Assembly: GCA_002897615.1 (NCBI GenBank)
Contig: BDTX01000003.1
Location: 214,833-278,832 of the forward strand
Reading direction: 5' to 3'
Source of the DNA: a bacterium BMS3Bbin14
GTDB lineage: Bacteria; Desulfobacterota; Desulfobulbia; Desulfobulbales; Desulfobulbaceae
DNA: 64,000 bases
The translations under genes and the position numbers were made by a program. Within the stretch, counting starts at the first letter, position 1. Every line of letters begins with the position of its first letter. Below, piece by piece: positions 28,187-38,350 of this stretch. The notes beneath the pieces are model-generated. The model had not been told where the DNA came from. It worked only from the letters and a program-made list of their open reading frames with translations, and did no database searches.

Positions 28187-28903
28187 TTATTTGACTCCGA
28201 TATAGATGTTGACGATGCCGAAGGTCAGCGGTTTCCGCTCGGTATGACTGAAACCGGCCTGGCGCATCATGTCAAGCAGTTCTTCCGGTTCGTAAAAAGC
28301 GGCAATGGAACTGGCCAGGTACTCGTAGGCCTCCTTGTCACCGGACACCAGGCCGGCAACCGCGGGCAGTACCTTGTTCAGGTAGAAGGCGTACAGGGGC
28401 CGGATGATCGGATTGCGCGGCCGGGAAAACTCCAGGATCAGCAGTTTGCCGCCCGGTTTGATCACCCGGTGCATCTCCTTCAGTCCCTGCAGGGTCCGAG
28501 CCAGGTTGCGCACCCCGAAGGCCACGGTGCAGCCCCAGAAGGTGTTGTCCGGGGCCGGGATCTCTTCGCCGTCGCCGCAGACCGGGAAAATTCTCGGTTT
28601 GCGGTGATCATCGGGCAGTGCCTGCATCCCGCTGCGCAGCATGTCCTCGCAGAAGTCAACGGCCAGGACCCGGCGTCCTTTCGCCTGCCGGGTCAGCTCC
28701 AGTGACAGGGGCAGGGTGCCGGCACAGAGATCAAGCACGCTCCCGTCCGGGAATTCCTTGAGCAGGCGGGTCGTTTTCCAGCGCCAGTACTTGTCAATCT
28801 GCATGGAGAGCAGGGAATTGAGCAGATCATACCTGGAGCTGATGGCGGCGAATTTATTCCGCACAAACTTCTTTTTTTCTTCAGGCTGGTTTAACTGTGG
28901 CAT
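28187..28903 (-). CDS. menG: Demethylmenaquinone methyltransferase (UbiE/MenG)
   Basis: A 238-residue SAM-dependent methyltransferase catalysing the last step of menaquinone synthesis. The family signatures are present: FNSIA-like RYDLLNSLLSMQIDKYWR, the SAM loop VLDLCAGTLPLSLEL, and the C-terminal YEYLASSIAAFYEPEEL (UbiE motif YxYLxxSI). The neighbours mqnA, mqnC and mqnE indicate menaquinone as product rather than ubiquinone. It is separated from mqnA by a mobile-element remnant. Confidence 0.93.
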   Translation of the reverse strand: MPQLNQPEEKKKFVRNKFAAISSRYDLLNSLLSMQIDKYWRWKTTRLLKEFPDGSVLDLCAGTLPLSLELTRQAKGRRVLAVDFCEDMLRSGMQALPDDHRKPRIFPVCGDGEEIPAPDNTFWGCTVAFGVRNLARTLQGLKEMHRVIKPGGKLLILEFSRPRNPIIRPLYAFYLNKVLPAVAGLVSGDKEAYEYLASSIAAFYEPEELLDMMRQAGFSHTERKPLTFGIVNIYIGVK

Positions 28904-28945
28904 GCTGGGTCGGTTTCCGTTTAGTGCGAGTTATATTGCCGGGAA

Positions 28946-29071
28946 CCTGGATCCGTTATCGGCCGCCCCGCAGGGCGGCGCGGTGCAGACCAGGAAGTGC
29001 GTTTGTTCGGCAATAATACAATAAATCCCGCATGTTGCATAGTGTATCCCTCGAGCCGTCACGGATCCTGG
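28946..29071 (-). mobile_element. MITE-like element, internally deleted copy (126 bp), at the mqnA 3' end
   Basis: The termini CCTGGATCCGT and ACGGATCCTGG bracket a shortened body that lacks about 95 bp of the 219-bp family sequence. GGGAA occurs on both sides (28941-28945 and 29072-29076), a perfect 5-bp target duplication. On the minus strand its edge encodes the last residues Gln-Asp-Pro and the TGA of mqnA. Confidence 0.82.
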
Positions 29072-29892
29072 GGGAAAATTTTGAGCGGCAGGGCCTGTTC
29101 GTCTGCCTCGTTGCGGCTGATAAGATAGGTGAAAAATTTTTCCAGGGCCTGCTGTTTGGTCGGCCCGAGATCGTATTCGATACCCTGCAGGTACCGGCAG
29201 CAGGCTGCCGGGTCCATGGGGATACGTTTTGCCACCCGGTCGCAGATCTCGGCCAGTTGTTCGAGTCCTGCGGCCCGGCAACGCAGAAGGGCGTCCCTGA
29301 TTGCCAGCGCCGTTTCCGGTTCCGAGCGGACAAAATCTTCGCGGATTGCGCAAACCGAGAAAACAAAGGGCAGCCCGGTAGTCTGGTGCCAGAACCCGGC
29401 CAGGTCGATCTGCACCGGGTAACGGTTTTCAAGCTTTATCCGCAGGGCCTCGTCGCCGATAGCCAGCACCGCGTCGATTTTTCTGTCCGCTTCCCGGCGG
29501 CCGGAAATCTCGCCAACGACATATTCGGGCCGCACGTGAAAGAACTCTTCCAGGATGATCCGCACCAGACGGATGGAGGTGTCGGACTGGCCGGTGAGCA
29601 GGACAAGCCGGCCGGTCAACTCTGCCGGCGCCACGGTGGAGAAGAGAAAGACGCTGCCCACGGGGCCGGTCGCGCTGATGGACAGGTCGGCAAGTATCCG
29701 GTATTTTGCCGGCCGGGCCGCATACTCATAGGAGGAGACGAAGCCGAGATCGAGTTCGTCGGCTGCCAGCAGCCGGTTGAGGACGCTCGGCGGCGCCTCG
29801 GTAACCTGCCAGTCAGGCCGGTTGATCGTGGCCTTCCACACCTCGTAAATAGGGGCGGTATTGATATAATTGACCATGCCGATACGGGCCAT
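29059..29892 (-). CDS. mqnA: Chorismate dehydratase MqnA
   Basis: A 277-residue enzyme of the periplasmic-binding-protein fold that dehydrates chorismate to 3-[(1-carboxyvinyl)oxy]benzoate, the first futalosine-pathway step. Family blocks are MARIGMVNYINTAPIYEVW, LDLGFVSSYEYA and SVFLFS. An in-frame TTG 18 bp upstream is ignored, since GGAGG lies four bases before the ATG at 29892. The C terminus (QDP-stop) comes from an inserted mobile element and so departs from the ancestral end. Confidence 0.93.
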   Translation of the reverse strand: MARIGMVNYINTAPIYEVWKATINRPDWQVTEAPPSVLNRLLAADELDLGFVSSYEYAARPAKYRILADLSISATGPVGSVFLFSTVAPAELTGRLVLLTGQSDTSIRLVRIILEEFFHVRPEYVVGEISGRREADRKIDAVLAIGDEALRIKLENRYPVQIDLAGFWHQTTGLPFVFSVCAIREDFVRSEPETALAIRDALLRCRAAGLEQLAEICDRVAKRIPMDPAACCRYLQGIEYDLGPTKQQALEKFFTYLISRNEADEQALPLKIFPQDP

Positions 29893-29906
29893 AGATCCTC
29901 CGCGAT

Positions 29907-31124
29907 TCAAATCCAGACGGGTTTAATGGCCGGGCCGCCCGTGACGAGATAGTCCAGAAGCTGACCTGGCGTCCTGATCCCGCCCGGCAGGGGCACGGCC
30001 AGGAAATCTGCCGATTTTCCGGGTTCCAGGGTCCCGTAGTCTTGCCCTATTCCCAGGGCCGTGGCGCCGCTCAGCGTGGCCATGGCGAGAATGGCCGCCG
30101 GGTCGAGATCAGGGTGGTCTTCATGCAGCAGCCGCATTTCCCGCCACATGGAAAGTTCCCGGTTGCTGGCCAGGCTGTCGGTCCCCAGGGCGGGCAGGAT
30201 GCCGTGCTGCAGGAACAGGCCGACCGGTGCCCGGCCGACGCCCAGGAAACGGTTGCTGCCCGGACAAAGACAGACCCTTGCCTTGTCGGCGGCAAGCAGG
30301 CCGGCCTCTTCCCGGCCGACATGGACGCAATGAACGCAGAGCGTCCGTTCGTCCAGGATGCCAAGTTGATGTAAGTACCGCACCGAACCGGAGTTGTCAA
30401 TTCCGGTGGGTTGAAAAGAATCATCCCAGAAACCGCGCTGCCGGAGAAAATCTTTAAGCTCGCCGCTGCCGGAGCTGACCAGCTCGTTTTCCGCTGCAGA
30501 CTCGGCGACATGGAGAGGAAAGAGATGGCCCCGTTGGCGGGCCCGTTTTTTCAGCCCCGTGATCAGGTCGGCATGGGTGGAGTAGGGCGCATGGGCGGTG
30601 CAGCGGTTCATCTCCGGTTCGCCGGCCAGCAGCGCCAGGTTTTCCCGGGCGGCATTCCGGGTCAGGCCGAGAAATTCACGAAAATGAAGGACCAGCGGCC
30701 CGGCGCCGGCGAGTTTTGCGGCAGTGTTCGTGTTGCCGATGTCGGCCAGGGCGATCACCCCGGATCGATGCTGTTGGTCAAGCGTCTGCCGGGCCGCCGC
30801 AACCACGTTTTCACCGGTTGCCCCGAGCTGTTCACGCCTGGCAAGCAGTCCGGCCACCCAGGCGGTAAAGCTTCCCGGGACCGGGTTCGGACCGGGCTGG
30901 GCCAGGTGCGAGAGTTCGAGGTGAATATGGGCGTTGACCAGGGGCGGGACAAGGGCGCAGTTATGATGGTCCCGGACCTTGGCCCCGGGATACCCGGACC
31001 GCAGTTCGGTAAATTCGCCGACGGCCAGGATGCGGCCGCCGGCAACGGCAACGGCTCCTGCGGCCGGCCCGGCCCCGGCGACCGTGACCAGCCAGGGGGC
31101 ACGATGAATGATGATCGGTTTCAC
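29907..31124 (-). CDS. Amidohydrolase, probable aminodeoxyfutalosine deaminase
   Basis: About 405 residues with the metal-dependent amidohydrolase fold of the TrzN/guanine deaminase type. The metal-binding NAHIHLELSH is followed by a conserved HVAES histidine, the VHCVH motif and LGTDSLASN aspartate. Its place between mqnC and mqnA points to deamination of 6-amino-6-deoxyfutalosine to futalosine (the MqnX role), which is an inference. An ATG at 31187 would overlap mqnC by 50 bp and add 21 unconserved residues. The GTG at 31124 gives the usual MKPIIIHRAPWLVTV opening, although no ribosome site is visible. Confidence 0.85.
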   Translation of the reverse strand: MKPIIIHRAPWLVTVAGAGPAAGAVAVAGGRILAVGEFTELRSGYPGAKVRDHHNCALVPPLVNAHIHLELSHLAQPGPNPVPGSFTAWVAGLLARREQLGATGENVVAAARQTLDQQHRSGVIALADIGNTNTAAKLAGAGPLVLHFREFLGLTRNAARENLALLAGEPEMNRCTAHAPYSTHADLITGLKKRARQRGHLFPLHVAESAAENELVSSGSGELKDFLRQRGFWDDSFQPTGIDNSGSVRYLHQLGILDERTLCVHCVHVGREEAGLLAADKARVCLCPGSNRFLGVGRAPVGLFLQHGILPALGTDSLASNRELSMWREMRLLHEDHPDLDPAAILAMATLSGATALGIGQDYGTLEPGKSADFLAVPLPGGIRTPGQLLDYLVTGGPAIKPVWI

Positions 31125-31137
31125 AGGGGGATAGAGG

Positions 31138-32196
31138 TCAAACCAGGGTGTAGTCCATGAGCCTCTGTTTCGGCTCGAATCCGGCATCGGTAACCAGCCG
31201 CCGAATTTCCTGTTCGGAAAGTCTGAACTGGACTCCGGCCGCGGCCACGACGTTTTCCTCGATCATGGTGCTGCCGAAGTCGTTGGCGCCGAAAAAGAGG
31301 GCCAACTGGGCGATCTTGGGGCCTTGGGTGACCCAGGAGACCTGGATATTATCCACGTTATCGAGAAAAATCCGGCTTAAGGCCAGCATTTTCAGATAGC
31401 CGAAAGCGGTTTCCTTGTCAATTTTCCGGCTCGCGGCCAGGGCGGTGTGATCAGGCTGGAAGGGCCAGGGAATAAAGGCGGTAAATCCCGAGGTCCTGTC
31501 CTGCAGGTCACGAATCCGCTGCAGATGCTCCAGCCGTTCCTCCATGGTCTCGATATGACCGAACATCATGGTGGCCGTTGTGCGCAGGCCCTGATGATGG
31601 GCCTCTTCCATGACCTCTATCCAGCGGTCGGCCGAGCATTTGCGGGGGGCCAGCGTCTCGCGGACCCGGTCGGAGAGGATCTCCGCCCCGCCGCCCGGCA
31701 TCGAATCCAGGCCGGCGGCAATGAGCCGTTTTAACACCTCGCTGGTCGTCAGGCCCGAGAGGGCGGCAAAGTGGCAGATTTCCGGCGGGGAAAAGCCGTG
31801 AATATGAATGTCCAGGCCCTTCATGAACCGCAGCATTTCTTCGTAGAACTCAAGGGGTTTGTCGGGGTGCAGGCCTCCCTGCAGCAGAATCTGTGTCCCG
31901 CCGAGTTCCTTGGTTTCCCTGATTTTCTGCTCCAGTTCCCGGTGGGTGAGGATCGTGCCGTTTTCATCCTCGGGGGCCTTGAAAAATGCGCAGAACATGC
32001 AGGCGGAGATGCAGATATCGGTGTAATTGATGTTGCGGTCAATTATATAGGTGACGACCGGCTGCGGATGAAGGCGCTGCCGGACACTGTCGGCCAGGAA
32101 GCCGAGCCGGTACAGGTCGGCTGATTCCGCCAGGTCCAGGGCCTCCCCGGCCGTGATCCGCGCGCCGGCCAGGATTTTGTCCATAGTCTCGTTCAT
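31138..32196 (-). CDS. mqnC: Cyclic dehypoxanthinyl futalosine synthase (radical SAM)
   Basis: A 352-residue radical SAM enzyme forming the spiro-cyclic menaquinone intermediate. The 4Fe-4S cluster cysteines are C62, C66 and C69 (CISACMFC), preceded by YIIDRNINYTDI, the MqnC-type context. GGLHPDKPLEFYEEML, PGGGAEILSDRVR and ATMMFGHIET are also conserved. It lies 12 bp after mqnE, the second radical SAM enzyme of the same pathway. Confidence 0.93.
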   Translation of the reverse strand: MNETMDKILAGARITAGEALDLAESADLYRLGFLADSVRQRLHPQPVVTYIIDRNINYTDICISACMFCAFFKAPEDENGTILTHRELEQKIRETKELGGTQILLQGGLHPDKPLEFYEEMLRFMKGLDIHIHGFSPPEICHFAALSGLTTSEVLKRLIAAGLDSMPGGGAEILSDRVRETLAPRKCSADRWIEVMEEAHHQGLRTTATMMFGHIETMEERLEHLQRIRDLQDRTSGFTAFIPWPFQPDHTALAASRKIDKETAFGYLKMLALSRIFLDNVDNIQVSWVTQGPKIAQLALFFGANDFGSTMIEENVVAAAGVQFRLSEQEIRRLVTDAGFEPKQRLMDYTLV

Positions 32197-32208
32197 GGTC
32201 GGCAGGGC

Positions 32209-33303
32209 TTAACAGGTCCTGATGACGTTATAGAGGGTGTCGCGCTCCACCGGTTCCCGGCCGGCCTCCCTGATCAGCCGGATAAGCGTCTTGTGGCCCA
32301 GGGCCTGTTCGGTTTCGGCCCCGGCCATGTGGGTAACCACCTCTTCCTTGACCGTGCCGTCCATATCATCGGCGCCGAAGGAAAGGGCCACCTGGGCCAG
32401 CTTGGTGCCGATCATGACCCAGTAGGCCTTGATGTGCGGGAAGTTGTCCAGCATCAGCCGGGCAACGGCGATATTCTTGAGATCGTCTATGCCGGTCGTG
32501 CTGGAATGCTCGGACATTTCGGTATTTTTAGGATGAAAGGCCAGGGGGATGAAGGCCAGGAAGCCGCCGGTTTCGTCCTGGGCCAGGCGGAGCGCATCCA
32601 GGTGCTCCAGCCGTTCGTCGATCGACTCGATATGACCGTAGAGCATGGTGGCATTGGTTTTCAGGCCGTGACGGTGCGCGGTTTTGGCGACCTCGAACCA
32701 GCCGTCGCCGGATAATTTTTTTTCGCAGATAATCTTGCGGATTCTCGGACTGAAGACCTCGGCCCCGCCGCCGGGGATGGAGCCCAGGCCGGCCGCCTTG
32801 AGTTCTTCCAGGGTTTCGCCGACGGATTTGCCCGCCAGCTCGGCGAGATGAAAGATTTCAACACAGGTAAAGGCCTGGATGTGGACCTCGGGCCGGACGT
32901 CCTTGATCCCTTGCAGCAGGTCCAGGTAGTAGGAATACGGGAGGTCGGGATGGATGCCGCCGACCATGTGGATTTCGGTGATAGGTTCGTCGAGACGATC
33001 GCGAACCTTTTTTTTGACCTCGTCCACACTCATCTCGTAGGCAAGGTCGGATTCCCTGTCTTTGCCGAAGGCGCAGAATTTACAGAGATTGGTACAGATA
33101 TTCGAGTAATTGATATGCTGGTTGTAAATAAAATAGGCCTTGTTGCCGTTTTTCCGTTCCCTGGCGATATTGGCCAGGGAGCCGACCGCCAGGACATCGG
33201 CGGAGGCGAAAAGACGCCGGCCGTCATCTATGCTCAGGCGTTCATCGGCTTGAACTTTTAAGAGAATATCATCAAAACCGGCATTGCGGATAAATTGTTC
33301 CAT
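32209..33303 (-). CDS. mqnE: Aminodeoxyfutalosine synthase (radical SAM)
   Basis: A 364-residue radical SAM enzyme that joins the MqnA product to SAM to give aminodeoxyfutalosine. Cluster cysteines are C70, C74 and C77 (CTNLCKFC) in the context NQHINYSNIC, typical of MqnE and distinct from the MqnC neighbour. MVGGIHPDLPYSYY, PGGGAEVFSPRIRK and NATMLYGHIES are conserved. It is first in the run mqnE-mqnC-deaminase-mqnA and follows the sigma-factor gene after about 50 bp. Confidence 0.94.
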   Translation of the reverse strand: MEQFIRNAGFDDILLKVQADERLSIDDGRRLFASADVLAVGSLANIARERKNGNKAYFIYNQHINYSNICTNLCKFCAFGKDRESDLAYEMSVDEVKKKVRDRLDEPITEIHMVGGIHPDLPYSYYLDLLQGIKDVRPEVHIQAFTCVEIFHLAELAGKSVGETLEELKAAGLGSIPGGGAEVFSPRIRKIICEKKLSGDGWFEVAKTAHRHGLKTNATMLYGHIESIDERLEHLDALRLAQDETGGFLAFIPLAFHPKNTEMSEHSSTTGIDDLKNIAVARLMLDNFPHIKAYWVMIGTKLAQVALSFGADDMDGTVKEEVVTHMAGAETEQALGHKTLIRLIREAGREPVERDTLYNVIRTC

Positions 33304-33356
33304 GAAAAAATCGGCGTGAGTGGAGGTAATGGAAATGATGGATCAAAGATGATGGA

Positions 33357-34676
<1,320 letters not shown>

Positions 34677-34698
34677 CGGCCTTCCACCCCCGAACTAT

Positions 34699-34726
34699 AT
34701 GATAAAGTATGATTGATTAAATGCAA
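34699..34726 (-). promoter_or_regulatory. Promoter upstream of the rpoD-like gene
   Basis: On the minus strand TTGCAT (34721-34726), a 16-base spacer and TATCAT (34699-34704) lie about 25 bp before the GTG start, in a very AT-rich stretch. Confidence 0.5.
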
Positions 34727-34966
34727 AAAAAACGCAAAAAATGCGATTTCTACAATTTTCCACAGAATAATATAATCTAATACAAAAATGAAAAAAAATC
34801 AAATAAAGATTCTGCTTAAGGGATCGCTTAAAAAACAATTCCGCATTTTCGCCTCCCGGTTTCCAGGCTGTTTTTAGTCGAATCTCAAGCACGAAATCTG
34901 GCGCCGATTCTCCGGACTTGTTCCCTGCGCGAATTCCCTGGCCGGGAGTGAAGGTTTTTAATGCAA

Positions 34967-35180
34967 CCTGGATCCGTGAGCGTTCGGGAATGGTGCGGAT
35001 GCAAGGCGGCAACGATGTTGATTATCCTGGCAGGATATCAACTTTGTTGCCAACGCAGCAGCTGCGCCGTTATCGGGCGGACCGGAGGGCGGCGAGGTGA
35101 AGACCAAGAAATACGTTTATTGGGCAATAATGCAACAAATTCCATATGTTGCATGGAATGTCACCTCAAGCCGTCCCGGG
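34967..35180 (+). mobile_element. MITE-like element, near-full copy with decayed right end
   Basis: It starts CCTGGATCCGTGAGCGTTCGG and follows the family sequence for about 214 bp, but ends CCGTCCCGGGG instead of CCGTCACGGATTCAGG. It sits in the 777-bp gap between the divergent sigma-factor and response-regulator genes. Apart from this copy, the promoters and the 34-bp element, that gap shows only AT-rich sequence. Confidence 0.8.
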
Positions 35181-35296
35181 GCCAAGTGTAACTTTACTGC
35201 CGGTTTACGCTCGACCGGTCATTTTTTTTTTGCGGTCAGGCACAATTTTATCTCGCGTTGCCTCTGATTTTTTTCTGGTATTTTTAAGATTTTTTT

Positions 35297-35326
35297 TTGA
35301 TTTCATTGTTTTTTTTTTAATATAGT
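35297..35326 (+). promoter_or_regulatory. Candidate promoter of the HD-GYP regulator gene
   Basis: TTGATT (35297-35302), an 18-base T-rich spacer and TATAGT (35321-35326). It would give a leader of about 120 nt containing the 34-bp palindromic element. Confidence 0.45.
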
Positions 35327-35406
35327 ATCATGAATGATGAGAGGATATTCTCGTTCAATGGCGACACGGAAATTCGACTTGGAATTTCAGGGGCTGCTCA
35401 ATAAAA

Positions 35407-35440
35407 CCTGAATCCGTTCCCGAACGCTCACGGATTCAGG
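35407..35440. repeat. 34-bp minimal element with perfect 5-bp target duplication
   Basis: CCTGAATCCGT (35407-35417) and ACGGATTCAGG (35430-35440) enclose 12 bases that match the subterminal CGTTCGGGA part of the 219-bp element. TAAAA occurs immediately on both sides (35402-35406 and 35441-35445). As RNA it would form an 11-bp hairpin 13 bases before the start codon of the response-regulator gene. Confidence 0.78.
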
Positions 35441-35453
35441 TAAAAGTAAGGCT

Positions 35454-36515
35454 ATGAAAGTTATGGAAGAACAGAAACAAAAAATTCTGATAGTGGATGA
35501 TGAACCGGTTATCTGCGAGCTGGTCGGCCGGATTGTCCAGAGTGAGGGATATCCATACAGCACCGCCGCCGATGCCGACAAGGCCCTGGAAAGTTTAGAG
35601 AAAGATGACTACGGGCTGATGATCTGCGATATTAACATGCCGGGAAAGACCGGCATCGACCTGCTGCGTATCGTCCATGAAAAGTATCAGGACCTTGCCG
35701 TGGTCATGGCGACCGCCGTTGATGACCGCAACATTGCTATCCAGACTCTCAACATGGGGGCTTTCGGCTATGTGATCAAGCCCTTTGAGAGAAATGAACT
35801 GATCATTAACATTGCCAATGCCCTCCGCCGCCGGGAACTTGAAATCGAAAACCGCCGGCACCGGGAAGAACTTGAATCGCTGGTGGCCGAGAGAACGGAA
35901 GAACTGCACGCCTCCTGGGAGGAAACGATCCTGCGGCTTGCCAGTGTCGCGGAATTCAGAGATAATCAAACCGCCCAGCATACCGTAAGAATGGGTGAAT
36001 ATTGCTGCCTCCTTGCCCGTAAGGCGGGACTGCCTGAAGAAGAGTGCCAGATGATCAGGGTGGCCGCACCGCTTCATGATGTCGGGAAGGTAGGCCTGCC
36101 GGACAGCATCCTTTTTAAACCGGGGAAATTGAGTGAAGAGGAATTTGAGCAAGTAAAGGAACACTCGCTTATCGGCAACCTGATACTTGGAGAATCAAAA
36201 TCGGAAACACTCAACCTGGGGGCGCTTATCGCCTTGACCCATCACGAGAAATTTAACGGTACCGGGTATCCGGCCGGTCTTAAAGGTTATGATATTCCCC
36301 TGGTTGGCAGGATAGCCGCTATCTGCGATGTCTTTGACGCCTTGACCTTCGAACGGGTCTACAAATCAGCCATGCCCGTCGATATTGCCCTGGATATTTT
36401 AAGAGAGGAGCGGGGAGAGCATTTCGACCCGGAACTCCTCGATGTGTTCCTTGATAACGTTGACGAAATAATAGCGATAAGAGAACAATTTGCGGATACA
36501 AGTGATGAAGACTAA
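35454..36515 (+). CDS. Response regulator with HD-GYP phosphodiesterase domain
   Basis: A 353-residue two-domain signalling protein. The receiver domain (about 10-125) has the acidic pair D15/D16, the phospho-acceptor D59 (CDINMPG) and a conserved lysine in IKPFER. A coiled-coil linker (125-155) leads to an HD-GYP domain with HDVGKVGLPD, HHEKFNGTGYPAGL and RIAAICDVFDAL, which hydrolyses c-di-GMP in this family. No histidine kinase is adjacent. A hairpin-forming 34-bp element sits directly upstream and may affect translation. Confidence 0.93.
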   Translation: MKVMEEQKQKILIVDDEPVICELVGRIVQSEGYPYSTAADADKALESLEKDDYGLMICDINMPGKTGIDLLRIVHEKYQDLAVVMATAVDDRNIAIQTLNMGAFGYVIKPFERNELIINIANALRRRELEIENRRHREELESLVAERTEELHASWEETILRLASVAEFRDNQTAQHTVRMGEYCCLLARKAGLPEEECQMIRVAAPLHDVGKVGLPDSILFKPGKLSEEEFEQVKEHSLIGNLILGESKSETLNLGALIALTHHEKFNGTGYPAGLKGYDIPLVGRIAAICDVFDALTFERVYKSAMPVDIALDILREERGEHFDPELLDVFLDNVDEIIAIREQFADTSDED

Positions 36516-36560
36516 TAACGGTTGGCAATCGCAACCGGCCACCGGGCGGCAAAACCGCTG

Positions 36561-38102
36561 ATGCCGACTATCGAGCGAAGATCGAGCGGTATCCTGCTCC
36601 ATATTTCATCCCTGCCCGGTCCCTACGGAACCGGTGACCTCGGCGGCGCCCCGGCGTTCGTCGATTTTCTCGCGGCCGCCGGCCAGACCTACTGGCAGGT
36701 TCTGCCCCTGGGGCCGACCAGTCCGGTATTCGGCAATTCGCCCTACATGAGTTTTTCCGCCTTTGCCGGCAATCCTCTCCTGATCAGCCCGCATCTTCTC
36801 TTGCAGCAGGGACTCCTCACGGCCGGGGATGTGTCGCCGCGTGAGCTTTCATTTTCCGACTATTTTGTCGAGTTTGACCGTGTTACCAGGTGGAAAAAGG
36901 AGATTCTCGCCAAGGCCTGGCAGCGTTTCAAGGCAGACTCCCGCCGGACGGATTTCTCAGAGTTTTGTTCCCGGCAGGTAACATGGCTTGACGATTATGC
37001 CCTGTTTATGGCCCTGAAGCGCAAATTTAATTATGCCCCCTGGTACCGCTGGCCCCGGGACCTGCGTGACCGGGATCCGGACAGTTTGCGCCTCGCTGCC
37101 GTAGAATCGGCAGACCGGCTCGGCTATTACCGTTTTGAGCAGTTTCTTTTCTTCTCGCAGTGGCGCCGCTTACGCGACAACGCAAACCGGCGGGGCATTC
37201 GCCTTATCGGTGATCTGCCGATCAACGTGGGCCTGGACAGCGTTGATGTCTGGGCCAACCGGGATATTTTTCAATTGAATCCCAAGGACGGCAGCCCCAC
37301 ACACGTTGCCGGGGTTCCGCCGGATTATTTCAGTGCCACCGGCCAGCGCTGGGGCAATCCCCTTTACCGCTGGAACAGCAGGAAACCGGAGATCAAGGAA
37401 CGTCTTTATCACTGGTGGGCCAAACGTCTGGCCACAACTTTTTCCCTGGTCGACGTCGTCCGGATCGACCACTTTCGCGGCTTTGAAGCGTATTGGAGCA
37501 TCCCGGCCCGGGATAAAACCGCGGAGAACGGCAGGTGGAAAAAAGGCCCGGGCCTCTCTTTTTTCAGGAACATGGAGAGGCGGCTGGGCCGGTTGCCTGT
37601 TATTGCCGAGGACCTGGGATTCATTACCCCGGCGGTTGAAAAACTGCGTGACCGGCTCGGGTACCCGGGAATGAAAATTCTCCTTTTCGGCTTCGACGGC
37701 AAGCCCGATAATCCCTACCTGCCGTTTAATTATTCGAAAAACTGCGTTGTTTACACCGGTACCCATGATAATGATACGGCCGTCGGGTGGTTTCTGAGTC
37801 CGGATGTCCCGCCCGAGTCCAAGATCCAGGCCAAGAAATGTGCCAATAAAGATGACCACGATGCCGCTTCCATTCACCGGGACCTCATCTATCTGGCCTT
37901 GTCTTCAACCGCGGTTCTTGCCATGCTGCCCATGCAGGACGTGCTGGGTTTCGGCAATGACTGCCGTATGAACACCCCGGCGACCACCCGGGGCAACTGG
38001 CAGTGGCGCTGTGCCCCCGGTCTTTTTGCCCAGGAAATTTCCGGCTGGCTGCATGAACAGAACCGGTTTTTCGGGCGGCTGCCGGCAAAAGACGGCAGAT
38101 AA
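36561..38102 (+). CDS. malQ: 4-alpha-glucanotransferase (amylomaltase)
   Basis: A 513-residue GH77 enzyme that transfers alpha-1,4-glucan segments between maltodextrins or glycogen. Conserved blocks are RSSGILLHISSLPGPYGTGD, WQVLPLGPTSP, the nucleophile region VVRIDHFRGFEAYW, the acid/base glutamate in VIAEDLGFITP and GTHDNDT. An in-frame TTG at 36522 is less likely than the ATG at 36561. The stop TAA directly abuts a mobile repeat. It may share a transcript with the regulator 45 bp upstream. Confidence 0.94.
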   Translation: MPTIERRSSGILLHISSLPGPYGTGDLGGAPAFVDFLAAAGQTYWQVLPLGPTSPVFGNSPYMSFSAFAGNPLLISPHLLLQQGLLTAGDVSPRELSFSDYFVEFDRVTRWKKEILAKAWQRFKADSRRTDFSEFCSRQVTWLDDYALFMALKRKFNYAPWYRWPRDLRDRDPDSLRLAAVESADRLGYYRFEQFLFFSQWRRLRDNANRRGIRLIGDLPINVGLDSVDVWANRDIFQLNPKDGSPTHVAGVPPDYFSATGQRWGNPLYRWNSRKPEIKERLYHWWAKRLATTFSLVDVVRIDHFRGFEAYWSIPARDKTAENGRWKKGPGLSFFRNMERRLGRLPVIAEDLGFITPAVEKLRDRLGYPGMKILLFGFDGKPDNPYLPFNYSKNCVVYTGTHDNDTAVGWFLSPDVPPESKIQAKKCANKDDHDAASIHRDLIYLALSSTAVLAMLPMQDVLGFGNDCRMNTPATTRGNWQWRCAPGLFAQEISGWLHEQNRFFGRLPAKDGR

Positions 38103-38321
38103 CCTGAATCCGTGAGCGTTCGAGAACGGTGCAGATGCAAGGCGGCAACGAGGTTGATTATCCTGGTGTGATATCAACGAGTTGCCAACGCAGCAGATGC
38201 GCCGTTATCGGACGCCCCGCAGGGCGGCGCGGTGAAGACCAGAAAATACGTTTGTTCTGCAATAATGCAATAAATTTCACATATTGCCTGGAATATCACC
38301 TCAAGCCGTCACGGATTCAGG
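38103..38321 (+). mobile_element. MITE-like element, best-preserved full copy
   Basis: A 219-bp element with intact 13-bp inverted ends CCTGAATCCGTGA / TCACGGATTCAGG and perfect 5-bp flanking duplication GATAA (38098-38102 and 38322-38326). It is a good reference copy. An ORF of 65 codons inside it is a recurring by-product, seen in other copies with frame-breaking differences. Confidence 0.88.
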
Positions 38322-38350
38322 GATAAGATAAGGAATGTAGCGGCGAGCTG

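Noticed and set aside
31125..31187. N-terminal 21 residues of the deaminase from the ATG at 31187
   Set aside because: They are the out-of-frame end of mqnC and do not resemble the start of amidohydrolases; the GTG at 31124 gives the expected N terminus.
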